Below, piece after piece: positions 1-12,337 of a DNA stretch of 64,000 nt; positions within the stretch are counted from its first letter, which is position 1, and each line of letters begins with the position of its first letter. The DNA is from Halichoerus grypus. Taxonomy: Eukaryota; Chordata; Mammalia; Carnivora; Phocidae. Under the pieces are notes generated by a model. The model was not told the DNA's origin. It saw nothing but the letters and a program-made list of their open reading frames with translations, and searched no databases. The stretch is from assembly GCF_964656455.1 (NCBI RefSeq), contig NC_135723.1:96859283-96923282 (forward strand), given 5' to 3'. The translations under genes and the position numbers were made by a program.

Positions 1-419
1 AGGTTATTGTTAGGGTTGTTAACTCTTCTGCCTTTCAAGACTGGTCAATGTGCTTGTCCTACAGACTCTAGCCTATGCCCATGGCCATCACAGAGTCCTG
101 GAGGAAAGTAGAGTGCATGTTTGGGACACTGTCAGTGTAATTGAACCCAAGGCCACACATGACTGTGCCAAAGCTATGGCTGGGTTGGAGGTCATGACTA
201 CCTGATGACAACTGGGGGTAGCAGAGGCATATGACATGCCTTGTATTTAAAAAATAAAAGTTAAGCCATCAGATAGGAACCCCCTCTACTGAGTTACAGC
301 AAGATTGCCTCCTTTTATTCCCACCTTTTTCCTATTCTCTCCTAAGTAAATATAGGCACTGTTCTTCTGGACTTTGAATGCTTAGCATTTCATCTTCATC
401 ATGTTTCCCATTCCCATCC
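1..419. other. Unrecognised sequence
   Basis: I see no gene or repeat family here. Short open frames are not coding-like and the sequence is of mixed composition. Confidence 0.4.
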
Positions 420-1090
420 AACCTTACTTAGGCAACTAAGTAAAATCGCTCACACACTGATTACAAGTATGACCCCTCTGATTAGTGCCCTAATCCACAC
501 CTTTAGTGGCCTTTCAAAATGCTAATCTAACATTATTTCTCTATGTGAATCACCCAGTGTTTTCCCATTTCTGTTAGACCAAAATTTTTAACATTGTCTA
601 AATAACCCTACTGAACAAAATCTTGCCTCTCACTCCAGCCTCACCTCAGAATATCATGCTACTCCTTGTGTATTGAAGTCACATTGATCACCCACATTGA
701 GTTTCTTTATTCTTCCCTTCTCACCACAGAGACTTGCCCACTGTTCTCTATTCTTCTATATCTCTTTTACTTTCCTCTTCACTTAATTACCTTTTGGCTG
801 TAACTAATCTTTCACATATCAACTAACATTTCCTCAGGGAACATTCCCTAACTCAAAGATGAGGTCAGTTCCATATTAAAGTGCATTTATAGCATTCTAC
901 AATCTTTTTGAAAGAAATTATCCACTTATGATTATATATTTATGTGATTATGTTATTAATATATCCCCACTCTACTAAATTATGAGATACAAAAGAGTAC
1001 TGCCAATTTTTTGTGTGTGTATGCCCACTTTTGTATCCCAGATCCATATCTCAATGTCTATCACATAGTGATAACTGGGTAAACATTTGC
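420..1090 (+). repeat. L2-like LINE fragment (3' part)
   Basis: The order of a CT-rich 'cctctcactccagcctcacc' part, a 'ccctaactcaaagatgag' part and a 'cccactctactaaattatgag ... tgtctatcacatagtgataactgggtaaacatttgc' end follows the 3' end of ancient LINE2 elements (known family pattern). It is heavily diverged, so boundaries are approximate. The minus-strand frame at 1061-1354 is a chance ORF. Confidence 0.5.
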
Positions 1091-1977
1091 AAAATGGAAA
1101 GAAAACACACAACTATGAAAACTTAGCATTAAACTGTATTCTTCTAAGTATAAATAAACTGAGACTTTAAGAAAGGTATATATCTGTTCTAGTTTGAGTA
1201 GTAGGGGAAAGCTTAGAGGAGTTACTCTACTTAAATTGGGTATTGATTCTATATTCATATATGCAAACAAATGAAAAAACATTTCATGTTTGGGATTAAA
1301 AGAATAGCAAATACAAAGATTCAGAAATGAATACACCATATATAAAAAATACAAAGTAATAAAACTTGGGCATAAAGATACATACTGATTAATAGTAAGA
1401 TTGGATAAGGTAGAACCACATCATTAAAAAAAAATCTAAAAAGCTGGAAATCCTTAGAATATCTAGCAGTATGAATAAAAACAGATCAAGTATTCTGATC
1501 AAGAGAAAGGGATAATTGAAGTATCAGTGGATTAGGATGTTTAATCAAATAATCAAGTAAAATTGAGAGAACCTAGTAAAAGAAAAGCCAGATATCAAAG
1601 TCTTATGTTAATGTACATACAGCTGTGATGATGGTGAAGCAAGGTGATTAAAATAGTAGAGGGGTTTAAGAGTTATTTCAAATGGACTTGCCACATTAAA
1701 TATAGAAAATAAAGGATAAAGATGAATTAAATATGATCTCAAGAATGATTACTCTAGGAGATAAATTAAAAATGTTAATTTTAGGAATTATTAAAATGAA
1801 AGAAATTTTGAAAAGAGTAAGAATAAAAATAAGTTGTTACAAAACAGGTTAAGAGCAACTAATGAAATTAATATCAAACATAACCAGGATTTGAATATTC
1901 CCTATGAATTCATATCCCTGTGGATATGGAGTTCTGAGTATAAGATCACTTAATGTAAATGGGACATAGATAGATTA
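1091..1977. other. AT-rich unrecognised sequence
   Basis: About 0.9 kb of AT-rich DNA in which I recognise no gene, RNA or repeat family. Confidence 0.4.
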
Positions 1978-2357
1978 AAAATTGCCACAAATTCTTTAAA
2001 CCTCCTCTCTTCAATAGAGGGGCTTTGATTTACCCATGCTTAAATCTTGACTCGCCTTGTGACTAGTTTTGACTAATTGAGCAAGGTAAAATTGTGCAGT
2101 TTCTAAGCCTAAACCTTAAAATGTCTGCAACTTGCACCATCACCATGACTCAGTATTACCATGATGTAGCTCAGCCTACACCCACTGTCACATATGTGAA
2201 TGACCATCACCGACAACCCAGCCCTGTGGATGAGCTAGATGTCCACACATCCTTTTAGTGAAACAAGGTAAGACTCGCAGGTGGACAAACCATCATGAGC
2301 AAAAAATAAAATAGTGCTTATTAAGGCACTAAGTTTGAGCATTAGAAAACTGGCTAT
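1978..2357 (+). repeat. MaLR/MLT-type solo LTR, sense
   Basis: The sequence has the order typical of a mammalian ERVL-MaLR LTR: a 'ttgactcgccttgtgacta' type segment, a 'gtttctaagcctaaacctta' segment, then 'gagcaaaaaataaaatagtg' followed by 'aaggcactaagtttgagcat', which matches the polyadenylation region and 3' end of these LTRs. This is an old, diverged retroviral-like LTR with no coding capacity. Sequence after about 2360 could be internal MaLR sequence, which I cannot confirm. Confidence 0.6.
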
Positions 2358-3390
2358 ATATCCCCAAAGGTGGAAAGACACAACAGAAACCAAAAATGTG
2401 TGGCATTGGCTTTGGATCCAAGCAGTTAGAGGTTTGGAAAGTGGCAAACTTCTGGTGGAGGCTGAAAATCAGAAAGGATATTAAAATTGTGGCTTAGATG
2501 ATTGCTTTGTTCACTTCTGCCTATTTTTCATAGGCATCAAAGAACTGCTAATTTAATAATTAGGGAAAATGGCATTTTTCTAGGGGTTCTTAAAAGAGAT
2601 CAAACTTTTTTTCCAACTAGCATTGTTCTCTATGTCCTCTAGGCAAAGTGAAAAATGGGGGAATGACTAGGTGGCATGGAGGAAATGTCTTGCATCTGAG
2701 AACAAGTTAATTATCACCACAATTTGACCTTCTTTTGAAGCCTGATGATTTCAGAGATTGGAGTTGCCCTTAGTATTTAATTATGAGATGCGCCATAATT
2801 AATAAATAGAATTTTTAAATGTCAATATATATGAAGAGAGATATTAGTTAACTTATGAGCCTTTGGTACTTTATTCCATATTTCTCTGGATATAAAGTTC
2901 TTGAAATGCTAGCTCACAGCGGAGGTGAAGCTAGGAAACAATTGATCATAATGAAAAAGGTTGTGGCTGCCTCCTGTGATGGTAATTGATTATTCCCACT
3001 TGGAAATGATTTTGTATAAAGAGAATTGTTTATAACATGAGGGCTGTGGTTTACCATAGATCTTATCTTATCATTATGGTGGTATTAATATGGCAATAAG
3101 GGAAAGGATGATTCTAAAAACAAATTTAGGAGAGAAGAAACTTTTACTGACAACCACAACAACCCCAAATTTGCAAAAACTAAAAGTAAATGCAGCATTT
3201 TGATGACAGCAGATTATCAGTACATCAGACCAACCTCTCTCCTCCTTGCTTTGAGGGCAAATAGAAAAGCTACACAAAATGTAAAATGAATTCATTAAAA
3301 AGGTAAACTGATGATGAGGGCTTACCAGCCTAGAATTAGGAAAGGAAAATGACTCAGGTGAGCCCCGAACTAAGGGATTCATTTTTATGA
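2358..3390. other. Unrecognised sequence after the LTR
   Basis: No gene or clear repeat is visible. The first 100 bases may be internal MaLR sequence; the rest is ordinary AT-rich DNA with only short chance frames. Confidence 0.35.
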
Positions 3391-3399
3391 GTGCATTCA

Positions 3400-3432
<33 letters not shown>

Positions 3433-3436
3433 ATTC

Positions 3437-3487
<51 letters not shown>
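3391..3487. repeat. Compound (CT)n-(TG)n microsatellite
   Basis: A pyrimidine CT tract (about 3398-3432) is followed, after a short spacer, by a nearly uninterrupted TG run of about 46 bases (3441-3487). The frame that reads through it as serine/leucine then cysteine/valine repeats is an artefact of the dinucleotides. Its position just before the antisense L1 suggests growth at the edge of that element, which is inference. Confidence 0.95.
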
Positions 3488-3490
<3 letters not shown>

Positions 3491-3987
3491 AACCTCATTT
3501 TATTGTGGTAAGAACACTCAACATGAGATCTACCCTCTTAAATTTTTTAAGTGTACAATACAACATCATTAACTATAGGCATAATGTTGTACATAAGATC
3601 TCTAGAACTTATTCATCTTGTTTGACTGGAACTTTATGCACCTTCATTAGCAACTCCTCATTTCCTTCTCCTTCCAGTACCGGCAATCACCATTCCATTC
3701 TCTGACTCTATGAATTTGACTATTTTAGATACAACACCTAAGTTTAATCATGCATTATTTGCCTTTTGTGACTGGATTGTTTCACTTAGTATAATGTCCT
3801 CCAGGTTCATCTATGCTGTCATATATTATAGATTTCTTTTAAAGTTGAATAATATTCCAATGCATGTATGTGCCACATTTTCCTCATTTGTTCCCCACTT
3901 GATAGACACTGAGGTTGCTTCAATGCCTTAGTTATTGTTCAAGTAATGAAATGGTAGTGTTAATAGCTCTTCAAAATTCTGATTTCA

Positions 3988-4193
3988 GGGGCGCCTGGGT
4001 GGCTCAGCCAGTTAAGCCTCTGACTCTTGGTTTCAGCTCAGGTCATGATCTCAGAGTCCTGAGATTGAGCCTCCTCAGGGCTGGGGCTCCCTGCTCCCCG
4101 GAGAGTCTGTTTCCCTTCTCCCTCCTCCCCTCTCCCTCTCACATACACACACTATGTCTCTCTAAAATAAATAAATAAATAAATCTTCTTTTA
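3988..4193 (+). repeat. CAN-SINE (tRNA-Lys-derived SINE), sense
   Basis: It has the head gcgcctgggtggctcag, a tRNA-like body, a CT-rich stretch, (ataa)n and an A-rich end. Near-matching target-site duplications flank it: aaaattctgatttca at 3973-3987 and aaaatcctgatttca at 4194-4208. It is inserted in the antisense L1. Confidence 0.95.
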
Positions 4194-5230
4194 AAAATCC
4201 TGATTTCAATTCTTTTTGAAAAAATACCCAGAAGTGGGATTGCTGGATCATATGGTAGTCCAATTTTTGTTTTTTTGAGAAACTTTCACACAGTTTTCAC
4301 CAATTTGCAGCTACACTATTTTGCAACCCCACCAGCAGTCTACAGGGTTCCAATTTTTCCACAACCCCTCAATACTTGCCTCTTGTTTTGTTTTGATAAT
4401 AGCCATCCTGAGTGGTGTGATGTGATAACTTATCGTGCTTTTAATTCACATTGCTCTATTACTAGTGACATTGAATATCTTTGCATATACTTGGCCATTT
4501 GTGTGTGTTCTTTGAGAAATGTTTATTTGCGACTTTAGCCCATTTTTTAAATGGGTTATTAGATTTTTGGTTTTGCTTTTATTGCTATGAAATTGTAGGA
4601 GTTTCTTATATATTTTGGAAATTAACATCTTATCAGATATATGGTATGCAAATATTTTCTCTCATTTCCTTTCACTGTGTCAATTGTTAACTTTGCTGTG
4701 CAGAAGCTTTTTAGTTTGATGTGGACCCTCTTATCTAGTTTTGCTTTTGGTGTTATATCCATGAAATGATTACCAAGTCCAATGTCATGAAGCTTTTTCT
4801 GTTTTCTTCAAGGACGCTAACAATTTCAGTCTTACATTTAAGTCTTTGTTTTGATAACTTTTTTGTGTATGGTGTAAAATAAGGGTCTAATTTTATTATT
4901 TTGCATAAGGATATCCACTTTTTCCAATACTGTTTGTTGAATGCTTCTCCTATTGTGGATTCTTGGCACCCTTCTCAAATATCAATTTATCATTTATGCA
5001 AGGATTTCTTTCTAGGTTCTCTATTCTGTTCCATTGGCCCATATCTGTGTTTATACCACTACCATACTCTTAATTACTGTAGTTTTGTGATATATGTTTT
5101 AAAATCAGGAAATGTGAGGCCTCTAGCTTTGTTCTTTCTCAAGACTGACTTGGCTGTTCATGGCTTTTTGTGTTCCCATATGAATATACAATTGTTTTTC
5201 TATTTCTATAAAAAATGTCCTTTGAATTTT

Positions 5231-5434
5231 TTTTTTTTTAAGATTTTATTTATTTGAGAAAGAGAGAGAGCTAGAGAGCACAAGCAGGGGAAGCAGGGGG
5301 AGTGGCAGAGGGAGAGGGAGAAGCAGACTCCCCACTGAGCAGGGAGCCCAATGTGGGGCTGGATCCCAGGACCCTGGGATCATGACCTGAACAGAAGGAA
5401 GACCTTTAACCGACTGAGCCACCCAGGTGCCCCG
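5231..5434 (-). repeat. CAN-SINE, antisense
   Basis: It starts with poly(T) and agattttatttatttgag, continues through a GA-rich stretch and 'gatcatgacctga', and ends in ctgagccacccaggtgcccc, the reverse of the SINE head. Degraded duplications (cctttgaattt and cccttagaattt) flank it. Confidence 0.93.
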
Positions 5435-5660
5435 CCCTTAGAATTTTAAAAGCATTACATTGAATTTGCAGATTGATTTAGGTAGTATGGATATTTTAAC
5501 AATATTGTCTTCCAGTCCATGAACACAGGATGCCTTTCCATTTGTTTGTGTCTTAACTTCTTTCATCAATGTATTGTGGTTTTCACTGTAAGTCTTTTGC
5601 CTGTTTAGTGAAGTTTATTATTAAGTATTTTATTATTTTTAGTGCTATTATAGATGGTAA

Positions 5661-6750
5661 AAAAGGTCAATTCACCAGAAAGATATAATTATAATGATAT
5701 ATGCACTCAACATCACAGTGATTGCCCAATATCTAGTAATTTTACTATTACCATAAAATATTGGGTGCCCTGAAACATTTTAGTTAATAAATAGGAAATG
5801 CAATAGGATGAGGCATTAAAAAGAGAAGCGAGGTACCTTAATGTTTTTCTCACTTTATGAATTCTAAGCAAAACAATAAACATATGCTTTTATAAGAAAT
5901 TATTTCTTTTAAAAAATGAGGTGGCAATGCTTTTTTAATATACCATGATCTTCCTTCCTGCCTTGGGTTTTGGATCTGTGTGAAATCATTCCTCTATCTT
6001 CTTCAAACCCCAAGAGGTTCAGTTATTATATATTGTTATGAACTTTATGGTGCAAAGTTGTTAGAGACTTGGGAACCCTGGGCTTTAGACAAAGCCATGG
6101 ATAAGAAGTCCCTTCCAAGGAATAGGTATGGAATTTCCATGTTGAACAGAATGTATTGACTACTTAACCCAGAGGACAAAAAGGCATGAGAAGAGACAGT
6201 AAAGAGCTACCGAAAAACATATCTAAGATAAATTAACAACAGGACAGGAGGATTTGGGAAAAATTGAAAGAGTAATTTAAAAAGCAAGAGGACAAATTTA
6301 ATGGATTTAAGGATTTAATGAACACCTGTGATTTAGGGGAAGGATGCTACACATGAGAAGAAAGAAAGAACTCTATGAATTATATAACCTAGTTCCCAAC
6401 ACTGCAATCTTTATCCTGAGCTACCTTTAAAGTAATTTTTGCTGTTAGCCCAATTAATCGCATGGTAGCCAACATTAAGGCAATTATTTTCAATGTATCA
6501 CATTTAAACTCTTAAGGCACCAGAAGGTTATTGCACACCTGTGTAATGTAATCATAGAGATAAATTTTAAAGCGCCTCTCAGCCTTTCACACTTCTCTGT
6601 TTTATCTATCTGTATGTCTGTCTATCATGTTATCTCATTTCAACCCAATGAATTATTTTGAGCCTGGAAAGTTAATTAATTTGAGCATATCTGTAACAGT
6701 ACAATACTGGAGGGGAAGCAGGAGGTGCGTCAGACCCTATCAGCTACCAA
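5661..6750. other. Unrecognised sequence
   Basis: About 1.1 kb of AT-rich DNA with no gene, RNA or repeat family that I recognise. Confidence 0.4.
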
Positions 6751-6860
6751 AGGTCAAAAAAGAAGAGGAAAGAGGGAGGAATAAAGAAATGAGAGACAGA
6801 GGGGAAGAAGGACAGAAGGAAGGAAGGAGGAAAAGGAGGGAGAAAACCAAGAGGACATAA
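6751..6860. repeat. GA-rich purine tract
   Basis: About 100 bases are almost all purine on the plus strand, with imperfect gaagg and ggag units. The arginine/glutamate/lysine-rich frame that ends here is a low-complexity artefact. Confidence 0.85.
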
Positions 6861-9299
6861 AACTAATAGATACTTTAAAAATACAGGTTAAATTTTATTA
6901 TAGCCATTCCTAAGACTTTGGTTTAAATCTCCAAGTTGTAGACTCTCTGTTGGATTCTATAACATTTGGAGACAAGGTTTTTATCTTTTTCACCTAGGAT
7001 AACATTTGCAACTATTAAAACATAAATATTTGCTGGCTAATTCATTATGCGCCTCTAGTCCTGCTTGGAATAAATGGTGGCATAACTCTAATTAGTGCTG
7101 GTTTATTTTATGTCTGAGTTGGCAGCATTTTAAAAGTAAATTTTATGAAATGACTCAGTGTGGTCTTCCCTGCAGTGGAGCTTAAACTTGTAACAAAATC
7201 CAGCTTACCCTTTACAACTCGCTGTTGATTTATTTTATTTTATTTTATTTCTCCTTTAAATTCCTTGACCCAAAGTTTGTTGCCAGAGGCAACTCTCTTG
7301 GCTCTGGTTTTCATCACAGGGTTTTTTGTTCATTTGTCGTACCACAAAAACAAAAGATTATTCCCCAGGAAATGGAAAATTTATGAAAGAGGCAAGTTGG
7401 GATTGGCTAAGTATCTCCTACCTTTCAGGTAAACTCTCTTCAAAAACCTGTCTTGTGGGTACTTTGAGCTCCATTAACAGTCAAAACATACTTTTATTCT
7501 CCGTGATACATGGAACCATGACAGTAATTTCTGTTGCTGGGCAATCAGTAGACAAACACTTACCTGCTAGGCCTGAAAGGTGTTTGAAGAAATGAGCATA
7601 TGTGTGTTGCTAAAACTAGAAAAAGGAATTGGCCAAACTCTTTAAGGGTTCATTGCTAAGCACGGCCTACTCTTTCTTCCCACTGTTTTCTGGTAGCTCC
7701 TGGGCTGAACTTGATTTTATTTCAAAAACTGTCTATGAGGAATAACTGGAAATGAAATATCATTCCTCAAGGTTGGATTGGTTTACCTAAAATTTTTCTC
7801 TTCAATTTCTACGTCCGCAAAGAACCACAAGACAATGTTGAAATCCTTAAGATAAATCTTTCAATCATTACTACTTACAAATAGATAAATGTTGATGATC
7901 AGCCTGAGGCAAAATCAAGAAGTAGGTGATGTCGGGGGCTTTTATTTCCCTCTGTAAAGTCAATGCATGGTCTCTGTGGTTGCTGCCAGTGCCCGAGGCA
8001 GGGCTCAGATTCTAGCAGTGGAAGCATCCTGTGGTCTCCTGGAATACAGTGCATATGCCTTCCAATGTAGAGAATATCCTTCCCTTGATTCACTGGGATG
8101 CCTCGGAGTCCATAGGATGGGAAATTGACAGAGTGGTGCCAAGACTCTGGATTTCTCAATATCCTGAATTCAGTGAGCTAAATTTGTATGGTGGACTTGC
8201 ACCTTCCCGATCCTACGTCACTCACTTCTTACTTAATCTCTCCAAAGAAGATGACCAAACAGAGTGTTCCCCTACAAATCATTTTCCCGCTAGTCAATCT
8301 TTGTTGCTTTTTTCATAACTTCCACCAGTGGGGAAAATAGGATAGATTTTAAGAAGCTCTCAAAGGGATATGCTGGACCTCAATTTTTTGTCAAGTCTTA
8401 CATGCAGTGTTTGAAGCAGCTAGCCTGCCAATGATACAGTCTCTGCTCCAGATGTTTCAAGAAAAATGTAATCACTGTGTTGTAAAATATAAGCTATGTG
8501 CTTTGAGAGAAAAACCCTGGTAAGGAAAGTTTTCAGGGAGGAGGGAGCATTTGAACTGGACATCTTAAGATATTTTAGATTTTAATTGACAATGGGTGCT
8601 ACTGAAGACAGAGAAAATGAGTGGTTTTCAATGAAAGATAATTTTAGATTTTGACATATTATAGGCATGGTTAAGTTTTTCATGTAGAAATAACCACTAA
8701 AAAAATAAAAGAAGAAGAAGAAAAAAATAAATAGCCATTAAAGCAACTGGAATTATGGAACCATAATGCTACTATGTGGGTCTCATAATTTTGAATTATA
8801 ACCATTCAATAAAACAAATCAACAAACTATAAAAAGCTGAAATGTCAGAATATAGACAAAATGTCACGTATAATGAATAATGGATTTCAATGAAAATTAG
8901 TTAACTAAGGAATTTAAGAGTCACAGTGAATAAATACTTCTATCTGGGCACAAACACTGCCATAGAATCATAGATTCTGTTCCATTCCTGCCTTCAGAAT
9001 CTCATGCAATTTCCTCTCATTCTCAGATTTTAACATTAAGGAAAAAGGATACCGAGATGCCCGCTGCCAGATTTCCCTTGAAATTGTCCCTAGCGAGAAT
9101 ATTTCTTCTTAGGGAACTAAGACCTCTAAACCATCAGAGGCCAAAGTTGTATTTTATTATGTGTAATGATAAGAGGGATGACTCCTCTGTTTTTATTTTT
9201 TAGAACCTAAACCCATAAATTCTAGCTATAAAAAAATGGAAATGTGTATTAATATAGAAGATTCAGAAATAAACCCTAAGATACAACCTGAGATGTTTG
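6861..9299. other. Largely unique sequence, no gene recognised
   Basis: The longest stretch of the window with no recognised repeat. A short (TTTTA)n run lies at 7226-7252. The segment around 7030-7160 and the more balanced segment around 7900-8320 look less repeat-like than their surroundings. The latter holds overlapping frames of 86 codons (minus strand, 7899-8159) and 95 codons (plus strand, 8031-8318) that match no protein I know. No promoter, splice pattern or poly(A) site supports a gene. Confidence 0.4.
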
Positions 9300-11470
9300 C
9301 AAAGTGTTCTAAATAAGTCTTCAGAAGCCCATTCCACCATTCTTTTGGGCTCCTAGGTCATTCCCACCATTCTATCAGGCAGGGGATGGGTATATGGGAG
9401 GAACCATGAATTGCATGGCCATTGGTCTTTTGTTATACTTTATTTGCTCTAAAAGTAGTTTCTGGTTCACAAGAAATGCTGTGGAGAATTTCTTGACAGT
9501 GATGTAAAGCAACCTCCAAAATCATGAAAGGTAGTTTTGGCAGGATAACTATTGGCAGTGAAGGCAAATCTATCTCCAGAATGTGTCTATTCCAAAAAGA
9601 ACAAATTGCTTTCCCTTCTGTGATGGAAGTAATTGAATATAATCAAATTGTCACCAGGTGGCTGGCTTGCTCATTGGGAAACATCACCATATTGTTGACT
9701 CAGTGTCACTTTCCGTTGTTGACACGTTGTGTACTCACCAATAGTTACAGCCACATCATCTGTAGTGATACATGCCATGTTGTTCAGTCCATGCATGACT
9801 GCCATGCCTGCTTCCATGGCCAATTGGTTCATCAGCCCTTTTAGCAATGATTGGAATGGCTGAGCAAAGAGATTTACTGACATCCACATAATGGGCCATC
9901 TTGTCCACATGATTATTGGGAGCCTTGTCTGCTGTGTTTGCTGTTTGGTGGACATTTACACAAGACAAAAATATCCTCACACTTTGGGCCCATTCCATGA
10001 AGTCTGCTCAAGTTGCTTTATCACCAAATTTCCAATATTTTTCTAAGTTCATAACCACTCAGCTAAATCATTAGCCACTGCTCAAAAAAATCAGTGTGAA
10101 TCTGGTATTTCTCTAACCTCTTTTTCCAGAAAAAGTAAACAACCAGGTACACTCCTCTAAGTTCTGCTCTCTAGAAAATTTCCCTTCACCTATGTTCTTA
10201 TGTACCCATTTTTAAAATGTTCCTAGTATATCCTGTGGAACCATCTATAAACTAAATATAAATTTTTCTTCATCAGACAACTTGTCATAGTTGTTGACAT
10301 GAAAACTCATAAAACCACACATGTGGGTTCATAGAAAGGAGGTAGTGCTTCCAAAGTAGATGCATGAAAGTCTAAGCCTCTTGCTCATGTAACTTAATTG
10401 TACCTTCAGAATCTGTTCAAGCCCAATATAATCTATATTTCTTCCACTTAATGATGGAAGGCTACTGAAAATGTCAAATTTTATGGCTTCTGTGGTCAAA
10501 AAACATCCAGGTTTTGATAGGCAGCTCAGGTGGAAGATACCTTAGGGGCCCTGGTCAAATTTTCCTTATTTAGTAGGACCTAATATTAAGCCATCAGTTA
10601 TTTTGCTACTTTTGTTATTTTCAAACAAAGAATCATCTTCAAAATATGGAGTGGCTTTGCTTCAAAATTATAAGAGTATGTGCTATAGTTTCCTAAAGAG
10701 TGCTTGTTTCTATAAAATAACCTAACTGCCACAGACCTTGCAAGTGCACCTAAATATCCTGGTTTGTATTGCTTACTGCTGGTGCAAATTTTTCAGAATT
10801 TAAGAACCTTCTATTGTTCTGATCCCAGTCAAAACAGTAAGTTTTAGGGTTATTTGGTAAATGTATTGCAGCAGCATGCTATTATATATTTGTATTATAT
10901 GTTGCCTTTAAAATACAAAAGGCATTATGCTATTTTCTTGGTGGCAGGAGATTCCAGCTAAGTCTCTTGCCATTTGCTTATTGTAGATATCTTTTCATGG
11001 TTCAGATCAAGGAAAACCCTGAAACTTAATCAAAGGGTCAGAGCCTGAATTTTCATGGGAGTTTTATTTTGCATCCTTATGCAGGCATGTATCTTACCAA
11101 GGCTTCTGGGGCATTCAGTGCAGCAGAATGGTATCCTTAATAGAATGGGCCATCATGACGTCTTGTGAAATGGTAAAATCATAGAACTCCCTATATGCTA
11201 CATTTTAAGAAAGAGATGGAGAGTTGATCCCTAAAGAAAGTGAACACAACTTTTTTTTTTTTTCCTTTCTAAGTGAAATCAAATAGGTCTGGTTGTCTAT
11301 ATTTACAGGAAAAGAGTTACAAGCATTCATTGGACCATTAGTTGCCTGCCAGGTACCAGGGGCTATCTATATCCTCTAGAAAAGTGACTGCATATGGGAC
11401 AATGACTGATTAGAGTCTCCAGCTGTATACATTTATGATAATACATGGTTATTTCAAAATCCATCTGTTA
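9300..11470 (-). repeat. ERV-L pol-region relic, antisense
   Basis: Read on the minus strand, the sequence follows the internal region of ERV-L elements from the reverse transcriptase/RNase H side (right) to the integrase N-terminal zinc-binding side (left). Landmarks on the plus strand include 'gcccattccatgaagtctgc', 'ataggcagctcaggtgg' and 'aagttctgctctctagaaaa'. The minus-strand frames at 9671-9998 show the RNase H/integrase junction style of this family in two overlapping frames, so at least one frameshift and several stops break it. No LTR was found next to it. It is a non-coding fossil with approximate ends. Confidence 0.75.
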
Positions 11471-11700
11471 CTTTATCCTTAGACTAGGTTAGTTCCTGAC
11501 TCTTAGTCTGTGATATCATCGTCACTTTGTATTCCTGTCATATCATTTACTCCATCTTATTGTCTCTCTCACCAGACCATGAACTCCTTGACACAAGAAC
11601 ATATGTCTTATCTGCATTTTCCATGTTCCCAAAACATAGTAAGCACTTAAAATCATTGGTGGATTTTAGGTTAATTAAAAGCTTGTCAAATGCATTTTAC
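11471..11700 (+). repeat. L2-like LINE 3' end
   Basis: 'ccagaccatgaactccttgacacaagaac' followed by 'gtcttatctgc' and 'acatagtaagcacttaaaa' is the typical L2 3'-end order. It is diverged. Confidence 0.6.
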
Positions 11701-12108
11701 TAGTAAAAATGTCTGTTTTAAATTTTTTCCTTTACCTGAAATATTTAAATATATAAAATGTTTTCTAAAATATTTCCAATATGTCAGAATCTTTAACTAT
11801 ATTATGACCTTTAAACATTCTATGATTTTATAGTATGAGTATACATAAGATTGAAACACATGTTTCCTTGCTTGCTTTGGGTTTTCCAAATAACTGCTTA
11901 ACTATAAAAAATCATGATGTGTTAAGATATAGGTCTATTAGACAGATTCCATAAACTAATGCAACACATTTTTAAACAAATTTGAAAACTGAGAAAAGAA
12001 ACGTTTAGGTCTTTAGAAAGCTGTCAAGCTTCTAAGAGTCAAGTGATGCATTACTATTCCTGCAATTTTAATTCTATTTTAGATATATTCAGGTAATAAT
12101 GCCCATAT
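11701..12108. other. AT-rich unrecognised sequence
   Basis: About 400 bases of AT-rich sequence in which I recognise no feature. Confidence 0.4.
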
Positions 12109-12125
12109 CAAAGCATCTAATTTTT

Positions 12126-12320
12126 TTTTTTAAAGATTTTATTTACTTATTTGACAGAGTGAGAGATAGTGAGAGCAGGAACACAAGCAGGGGGAGTGGG
12201 AGAGGGAGAAGCAGGCTTCCCGCCGAGCAGGGAGCCCGATGTGGGACTCAATCCCAGGACCCCGGGATCATGACCTGAGCCGAAGGCAGACGCTTAACGA
12301 CTGAGCCACCCAGGCACCCA
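12126..12320 (-). repeat. CAN-SINE, antisense
   Basis: Complete antisense SINE from poly(T)/aaagattttatttactta to ctgagccacccaggcaccca. A perfect 17-bp duplication (caaagcatctaattttt) lies at 12109-12125 and 12321-12337, so this insertion is well preserved. Confidence 0.96.
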
Positions 12321-12337
12321 CAAAGCATCTAATTTTT

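Larger units (their letters stand above)
3490..5660 (-). repeat. Old L1 (ORF2 region), antisense, broken by two SINEs
   Basis: Reading antisense, typical L1 landmarks run in order: 'atacccagaagtgggattgctggatcatatgg', 'aaccccaccagcagtctac', 'cttatcagatatatggt', 'gctgtgcagaagctttttag', 'gttctctattctgttccattgg' and 'ggtagtatggatattttaacaatatt'. These antisense ORF2 signatures follow their expected order over about 2 kb. Two CAN-SINEs (3988-4193 and 5231-5434) interrupt it, so it predates them. All frames are broken. It is probably an L1M or L1P-age element; subfamily not assigned. Confidence 0.85.

Noticed and set aside
3387..3572. 61-codon ORF rich in Ser/Leu and Cys/Val
   Set aside because: It is the CT/TG microsatellite read in one frame.
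6627..6860. 77-codon ORF rich in Arg/Glu/Lys
   Set aside because: It ends in a GA-rich low-complexity tract and has no homology.
7899..8318. Overlapping 86- and 95-codon ORFs on opposite strands
   Set aside because: No homology, no codon bias or exon structure that I can see. Reported only as repeat-poor sequence.
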